A stretch of DNA of 9,696 bases. Source: Minisyncoccota bacterium (GTDB lineage: Bacteria; Patescibacteriota; Minisyncoccia; Phycocordibacterales; UBA9973). This document shows positions 6,909-9,696 of the stretch, piece by piece. The first letter of the stretch is position 1, and every line of letters begins with the position of its first letter. The translations under genes were made by a program, and so were the position numbers. The notes beneath the pieces are model-generated. The model saw only the letters and a list, made by a program, of their open reading frames with translations, was not told the origin of the DNA and did no database searches. The stretch spans positions 1 through 9,696 of the forward strand of contig JAGOOL010000022.1 in assembly GCA_017992485.1 (NCBI GenBank). Direction: 5' to 3'.

Positions 6909-6918
6909 TATAAAGGAC

Positions 6919-6948
6919 TTGAGTTCGACAAGAACGTGTCTTTATATT
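6919..6948 (+). promoter_or_regulatory. Possible distal promoter of rpsB
   Basis: TTGAGT (6919-6924, 4/6 consensus) and TATATT (6943-6948, 5/6) are separated by 18 bases. This would start transcription near 6955, about 190 nt before the rpsB ATG. The region is AT-rich, so a chance match is possible. It is weaker evidence than the proximal promoter at 6982-7010. Confidence 0.3.
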
Positions 6949-6966
6949 ATCATTTTTTAAATTTAT

Positions 6967-6979
6967 GTCAAATTTTGAC
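6967..6979. promoter_or_regulatory. 13-bp palindrome adjacent to the rpsB -35 box
   Basis: GTCAAA-T-TTTGAC is a perfect inverted repeat that ends two bases before the proposed -35 hexamer (TTGCCG, 6982-6987). Its size and position fit a dimeric regulator site or an upstream activator site. No regulator gene is visible in the window, so function is inference only. Confidence 0.35.
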
Positions 6980-6981
6980 CC

Positions 6982-7010
6982 TTGCCGAGCAGAACCATAT
7001 CTGCTATAGT
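6982..7010 (+). promoter_or_regulatory. Main rpsB operon promoter, extended -10
   Basis: TTGCCG (6982-6987), a 17-base spacer and TATAGT (7005-7010) preceded by TGC form a good sigma-70 promoter with an extended -10. The same TGC-TATA combination occurs at the GH26-like gene. Transcription should start near 7017, giving a leader of about 128 nt before the rpsB ATG. Confidence 0.65.
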
Positions 7011-7016
7011 TTTCCC

Positions 7017-7144
7017 GAATACCTCTGGACTCGAAATCAGGGTTTTCACTTTTAGCAAAGTTTTACTGGAAGCAAGGCGGACCACTAGGGTCAAGCGAAG
7101 GGTTTCTGCCCTTCTCCCAAGAACCGCCTGTTAACTAAATAATT
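7017..7144 (+). promoter_or_regulatory. Structured 5' leader of rpsB-tsf, possible S2 autoregulatory RNA
   Basis: The leader can fold into a nested structure. AGGCGG (7075-7080) pairs with CCGCCT (7124-7129) and encloses a perfect hairpin, GAAGGG (7097-7102) with CCCTTC (7109-7114) around TTTCTG. GGG (7088-7090) can also pair with CCC (7116-7118). The last 15 bases before the ATG are AT-rich and unstructured, with no Shine-Dalgarno sequence. In E. coli, S2 represses rpsB-tsf through its mRNA leader, so a similar role is plausible here, but no known leader family was recognised by eye. Confidence 0.45.
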
Positions 7145-7849
7145 ATGGATAATACAACTATCGAACCACGCGTCGAGAAGCTTTTCACCGCTGGTACACA
7201 CTACGGTTACAACCGTACACGCCGACACCCGTCGGTCAAAAACTACATCCTTACCACAAAGAACGGTACGGATATTATTAACGTTGAGCACACAGAAGAA
7301 CAGCTCAAGGCAGCCAAGGAATTCATCGCATCTGTTGCTGCAAAAGGCGGCACCATTCTCTTTGTCGGTACAAAGCCGGAAGCTCGTGCGGTTATTGAGC
7401 GCGTCGCATCAACACTCGGCATGCCATACATCGTCGAACGTTGGGTTGGCGGCATTCTTACTAACTGGAGTGAGATCAAGAAGCGCACAGCGAAGCTTGA
7501 AGACCTCAAGGGTAAAAAGGAACGCGGCGAACTCGACATGTACACAAAGAAGGAACGCCTCATGATCGATATCGATATCGCCAAGATGCACAAACTCTTC
7601 TCTGGTCTCGTCGGTCTGACAAAACTTCCTGACGCTCTCGTTATCGTTGACGCAAAGGAAGAAGACATCGCAGTCAAGGAAGCTCGGGTTGCGCGCATTC
7701 CAGTTGTTGCGATCACAAACACTGACAACAACATCAAAGGCCTCGACTTCCCTATCATGGGTAACGACGCTTCACGCTCATCTATTTCATACCTCATCGA
7801 AGAGATCGAAGCTGCAGTAAAGAGTGGTACAATTACAACTCAAGCCTAG
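7145..7849 (+). CDS. rpsB: 30S ribosomal protein S2
   Basis: This 234-residue S2 protein sits at the head/platform junction of the small subunit and helps recruit S1-type functions in other bacteria. Family landmarks are the N-terminal GTHYGYNRTRRHP (normally GxHxGHxTRRWNP), KNGTDIINV, FVGTKPEA, the ERWVGGILTNW segment (normally ERWLGGMLTN), LPDALVIVDAKEE and IPVVAITNTDNN near the end. Length is normal for the family. The ATG at 7145 begins the conserved N-terminus, and no upstream in-frame alternative is needed. It is the first gene of an operon with tsf (67-base gap) and a small membrane protein, as in most bacteria for the first two. Its leader is long and structured, while the start lacks a Shine-Dalgarno motif. 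Confidence 0.98.
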   Translation: MDNTTIEPRVEKLFTAGTHYGYNRTRRHPSVKNYILTTKNGTDIINVEHTEEQLKAAKEFIASVAAKGGTILFVGTKPEARAVIERVASTLGMPYIVERWVGGILTNWSEIKKRTAKLEDLKGKKERGELDMYTKKERLMIDIDIAKMHKLFSGLVGLTKLPDALVIVDAKEEDIAVKEARVARIPVVAITNTDNNIKGLDFPIMGNDASRSSISYLIEEIEAAVKSGTITTQA

Positions 7850-7860
7850 TCACGACCCGA

Positions 7861-7881
7861 ACCACAACGAGATGACGTGGT
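7861..7881 (+). other. Weak hairpin in the rpsB-tsf gap
   Basis: ACCAC (7861-7865) can pair with GTGGT (7877-7881) around an 11-base loop. A long A/T-only stretch follows, including the palindrome AAAATTAATTTT (7896-7907), up to the tsf start. The stem is short, so it is unlikely to be an efficient terminator. It may tune the rpsB:tsf ratio or be an mRNA processing site. Confidence 0.3.
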
Positions 7882-7916
7882 AATTAATAAATAATAAAAT
7901 TAATTTTTTGTTCATT

Positions 7917-8708
7917 ATGTCTACTATATCTACAGAGCAAGTTAAAGAATTGCGAGATCGCACAGGTATCTCAGTCATGCAGTGCCGCAAGGCCCTCGAA
8001 GAAGCCGCTGGCGACATGGAAAAAGCTATTATGATCCTCAAGAAGCAGTCAGGTATTGCCGCTGCTAAAAAGGGTGACCGTGAAGCCTCAGCTGGCCTCA
8101 TTGTTGCTAAAAAAGAAGGTGTAAACGGAAATAGCCGAGCTATTGCCCTTACCCTCAACTGCGAAACTGACTTTGTCGGTAAAAACGATGACTTCATCAA
8201 TCTCGCTAAAGCTCTCCTTGAGAAAGCGTGGGTAGATGGTAAGGCCGCTATGGAAGTTGCCGCACCTGAAATGATCGCTCCAGTTATTCAGAAGATCGGT
8301 GAAAATATCAAACTTGGTACCGTTACTGAAGTTAGTTCAACAAACAATCTCGGCCTCTATGTCCACGACGGCAAACTCGGTACGATTGTAGAAGTTAAAG
8401 GTGGAGACGAAGCGCTTGCGAAAGATATCGCTATGCACATCGCTGCAATGAAGCCTGAGTTCATGACTCGCGAGCAGATTCCTGCTGAAACAATTGCGCA
8501 GTTCAAAGAAATTGCTGCAAAAGAAGTAGATGCTTCGAAGCCTGCCGACATGCAAGAAAAGATTTTGGCTGGTAAAATAGAAGCGTACTTCAAAGATCGC
8601 ACACTCATGGATCAGCCATTCTTCAAAGACACAGACAAGAAGATCAGCGACGTCCTCAAAGCAGGTAATGCTGAGATTGTTACGTACATTCCATTGTCAC
8701 TCGTTTAA
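7917..8708 (+). CDS. tsf: Elongation factor Ts
   Basis: EF-Ts is the cytosolic guanine-nucleotide exchange factor that recycles EF-Tu from its GDP form. From the ATG at 7917 the product is 263 residues. An N-terminal UBA-like domain (about 1-50, VKELRDRTG.SVMQCRKALEEA) is followed by the EF-Tu contact motif NCETDFVGKNDDF, with TDFV at 84-87, and the core and C-terminal region containing the family motif DQPFFKD. E. coli EF-Ts is 283 residues, so the length is slightly short but complete. A TTG at 7908 in the same frame would add three residues; the ATG is preferred because MSTISTEQVKELR matches the family start and the AT-rich leader ends at ATTATG as at rpsB. It is the second gene in the rpsB operon. 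Confidence 0.97.
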   Translation: MSTISTEQVKELRDRTGISVMQCRKALEEAAGDMEKAIMILKKQSGIAAAKKGDREASAGLIVAKKEGVNGNSRAIALTLNCETDFVGKNDDFINLAKALLEKAWVDGKAAMEVAAPEMIAPVIQKIGENIKLGTVTEVSSTNNLGLYVHDGKLGTIVEVKGGDEALAKDIAMHIAAMKPEFMTREQIPAETIAQFKEIAAKEVDASKPADMQEKILAGKIEAYFKDRTLMDQPFFKDTDKKISDVLKAGNAEIVTYIPLSLV

Positions 8709-8738
8709 ATTCAGGTTAGTTTAGTCAAAATCATTACA

Positions 8739-9215
8739 ATGTTTTCTCTTCTCCTTACAGTATTTATAGTTTCAGTCATCGCCATGTTCGTCATGGTGAT
8801 ACGCAAAGCTATTGCTATTCGTGGCTTGCCACAAGCGCCTGCGAAGCCTTTTATCTTGGATGCGACACCGCACCCGCATCGAATCAGAAGCTTCATCAAA
8901 GAAATCAGCAAGGAGGGCGTGCACATTATCTTACTCACACTCACGAAAGGCTGGCTCCTCATCGAAAAGGAATGGAAACGAATGCTCAAAAAGCGCTTCC
9001 CGAAGATGCACAATGCACTCTACGAATATCCTGAAATCGGGGAACGCACCACAAGCTCATTTTTCCTCGCTACGATCACTGAGTACAAGGAAAAGACCAA
9101 GCGCCTGCGTGAACGTATCAAGAAGGATGACCTCAAGCCGCGCAAGCCCCGAACCACCAAGGCAATTAAGGATATTTCAGATGTGCTGCCAGATGAGGTT
9201 GAACCAAAACTCTAA
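8739..9215 (+). CDS. Hypothetical membrane-anchored basic protein downstream of tsf
   Basis: This 158-residue protein is not recognised. One N-terminal helix (about residues 2-21, LLLTVFIVSVIAMFVMV) is followed by a strongly basic region and a helix-prone segment (about 45-90). A charged Lys/Arg/Glu-rich part (about 110-135) looks coiled or RNA/ribosome contacting. No Cys is present. The start ATG lies 30 bases after the tsf stop with no terminator between them, so it is probably the third gene of the rpsB operon. The single helix followed by a long basic tail would place the bulk in the cytoplasm (positive-inside rule). Possible roles include an envelope scaffold or a ribosome-to-membrane tether; none is supported beyond topology. 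Confidence 0.8.
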   Translation: MFSLLLTVFIVSVIAMFVMVIRKAIAIRGLPQAPAKPFILDATPHPHRIRSFIKEISKEGVHIILLTLTKGWLLIEKEWKRMLKKRFPKMHNALYEYPEIGERTTSSFFLATITEYKEKTKRLRERIKKDDLKPRKPRTTKAIKDISDVLPDEVEPKL

Positions 9216-9227
9216 ATAATGTATAGT
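9199..9227 (+). promoter_or_regulatory. Candidate promoter of tRNA-Thr
   Basis: TTGAAC (9199-9204, 4/6 consensus, inside the last codons of the preceding gene), a 17-base spacer and TATAGT (9222-9227, 5/6) would start transcription near 9234. That gives a 5' leader of about 32 nt before the mature tRNA. The spacing and hexamers are as good as those at rpsB. Confidence 0.5.
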
Positions 9228-9235
9228 CTCTTAGT

Positions 9236-9270
9236 CCGGAATAGCCGCAAGGCTGCGCCGGCCATGCCGG
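9236..9270 (+). other. Structured pre-tRNA leader with a copy of the tRNA 5' end
   Basis: The 10 bases CCGGAATAGC at 9236-9245 recur exactly at 9267-9276, inside the tRNA. Between them are a perfect 4-bp hairpin with a GCAA (GNRA) tetraloop (9243-9254) and CCGGC-CAT-GCCGG (9258-9270), a 5-bp hairpin whose 3' arm is the start of the mature tRNA. The upstream copy CCGGAA could also pair with TTCCGG of the acceptor 3' strand (9331-9336). It could influence RNase P processing or be a remnant of a duplicated tRNA. Confidence 0.5.
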
Positions 9271-9341
9271 AATAGCTCAGTTGGTAGAGCAACAATTTTG
9301 TAAATTGAAGGTCGTGGGTTCGACTCCCTCTTCCGGCTCCA
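9266..9341 (+). tRNA. trnT: tRNA-Thr (anticodon UGU), CCA encoded
   Basis: This 76-nt gene folds into the full cloverleaf. The acceptor stem is 7/7 paired (GCCGGAA with TTCCGGC), the D stem is GCTC/GAGC, and the anticodon loop TTTGTAA (9297-9303) gives UGU for ACA/ACG-type Thr codons. The T loop is TTCGACT, followed by discriminator T and genomically encoded CCA (9339-9341). Two non-canonical pairs are seen: A27-A43 at the top of the anticodon stem and T50-T64 in the T stem. It lies between the small membrane protein gene and a bidirectional terminator. Confidence 0.95.
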
Positions 9342-9353
9342 AAATAACTAAAT

Positions 9354-9385
9354 AAAAAACCAGATGCTTTTACATCTGGTTTTTT
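9354..9385. terminator. Bidirectional intrinsic terminator after tRNA-Thr
   Basis: ACCAGATG (9359-9366) pairs perfectly with CATCTGGT (9373-9380) around CTTTTA. A-runs on the left (9354-9358) and T-runs on the right (9381-9385) extend the stem and provide a U-tract for both strands. It ends the tRNA transcript on the plus strand and the thioredoxin-fold gene (stop at 9412-9414) on the minus strand. Confidence 0.93.
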
Positions 9386-9411
9386 ATTTGATTATTTTTT
9401 GACGTTTATGA

Positions 9412-9696
9412 TTACTGATTTGCTGGAGCTACTATTGTCGTAGTCGTTGTCGCTTTTGGAGCAGTAGTCGCCTTCTTGGTTGCTGGCTTCGTTTCTAGGT
9501 TAAGCTTGAGGACATTTTCAATCTGTTCTTTGGTCTGGAGACCTGCGTAGACTTGGCCGTTGATGATCAGTGCTGGAAGCTGGCTAGGGACTTTGTAGAT
9601 TGAGATAAGCGTCTTGATCGCTGATAGGTCGAGGATGTAGTCGAAAGAGTAGACGCGAAGCTCAGGGTACGCATCATGGAGCTCTGTGAGGATATA
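9412..9696 (-). CDS. Thioredoxin-fold protein, C-terminal part
   Basis: The last 94 codons of a minus-strand gene run off the right edge, so the start and any CxxC active site are outside the window. The visible part has the end of a thioredoxin-like fold: ELRVYSFDY, a helix with IYKVPSQLPALIINGQVYAG (the QLPAL stretch fits the conserved cis-Pro loop, followed by a beta-hairpin) and TKEQIENVL as the last helix. A low-complexity tail rich in Thr, Ala and Lys (about the final 26 residues) follows. It may be a redox or disulfide-handling protein, or a redox-inactive relative. The TAA stop precedes a shared terminator. Confidence 0.75.
   Translation of the reverse strand, partial: YILTELHDAYPELRVYSFDYILDLSAIKTLISIYKVPSQLPALIINGQVYAGLQTKEQIENVLKLNLETKPATKKATTAPKATTTTTIVAPANQ

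Noticed and set aside
7243..7797. 184-codon minus-strand frame
   Set aside because: It lies entirely within rpsB, whose protein motifs are unambiguous.
7908..7916. TTG start for tsf three codons upstream
   Set aside because: The ATG at 7917 gives the conserved EF-Ts N-terminus and a start context like that of rpsB.

Overview
The window looks like a chromosomal segment from a Candidate Phyla Radiation (Patescibacteria) genome, probably Parcubacteria or Kaiserbacteria-like. This is inferred from gene style, not from a marker search. The signs are a short prolyl-tRNA synthetase without the usual bacterial editing insert, large secreted proteins combining Pro/Thr linkers, Ig-like domains and a C-terminal peptidoglycan-binding domain, very compact spacing, and start codons without a recognisable Shine-Dalgarno sequence.

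Layout. Positions 1-88 hold no assignable gene but contain two strong inverted repeats just downstream of proS. proS (89-1351, minus) and a secreted family-26 glycoside hydrolase-like gene (1583-2971, plus) diverge from a 231-bp AT-rich intergenic region. The best promoter match for each places the start codon only 6 bases after the -10 box, which suggests leaderless mRNAs. The hydrolase converges on a three-gene minus-strand cluster (3059-6847), with one bidirectional terminator between them. In transcription order this cluster encodes a processive family-2 glycosyltransferase, a small membrane protein starting 1 base after its stop, and a 752-residue secreted NodB-type polysaccharide deacetylase with a carbohydrate-binding-like N-terminus, two Ig-like repeats and a peptidoglycan-binding C-terminus. 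Together they resemble a stripped-down poly-N-acetylglucosamine (pga/ica) type system: synthase, accessory membrane subunit and deacetylase, with a glycan hydrolase next door. This is the most interesting unit in the window.

The divergent 297-bp region 6848-7144 separates this cluster from a housekeeping plus-strand operon: rpsB (S2), tsf (EF-Ts) and a small membrane-anchored basic protein. It contains a good extended -10 promoter for rpsB, a 13-bp palindrome beside its -35 box, and a structured leader of about 128 nt that could be an S2 autoregulatory site. tRNA-Thr(UGU) follows, apparently with its own promoter and a structured 5' leader. A bidirectional terminator then separates it from the C-terminal part of a minus-strand thioredoxin-fold protein that runs off the right edge.

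How the genes work together. The two translation blocks (proS; rpsB-tsf plus tRNA-Thr) are ordinary housekeeping genes. The middle block is a cell-surface glycan module: a membrane synthase would extrude polymer, the secreted deacetylase, tethered to the wall through its peptidoglycan-binding domain, would modify it, and the GH26-like protein would bind or cut a glycan. The GH26-like protein appears to lack the usual nucleophile Glu and may be a binding protein rather than an enzyme.
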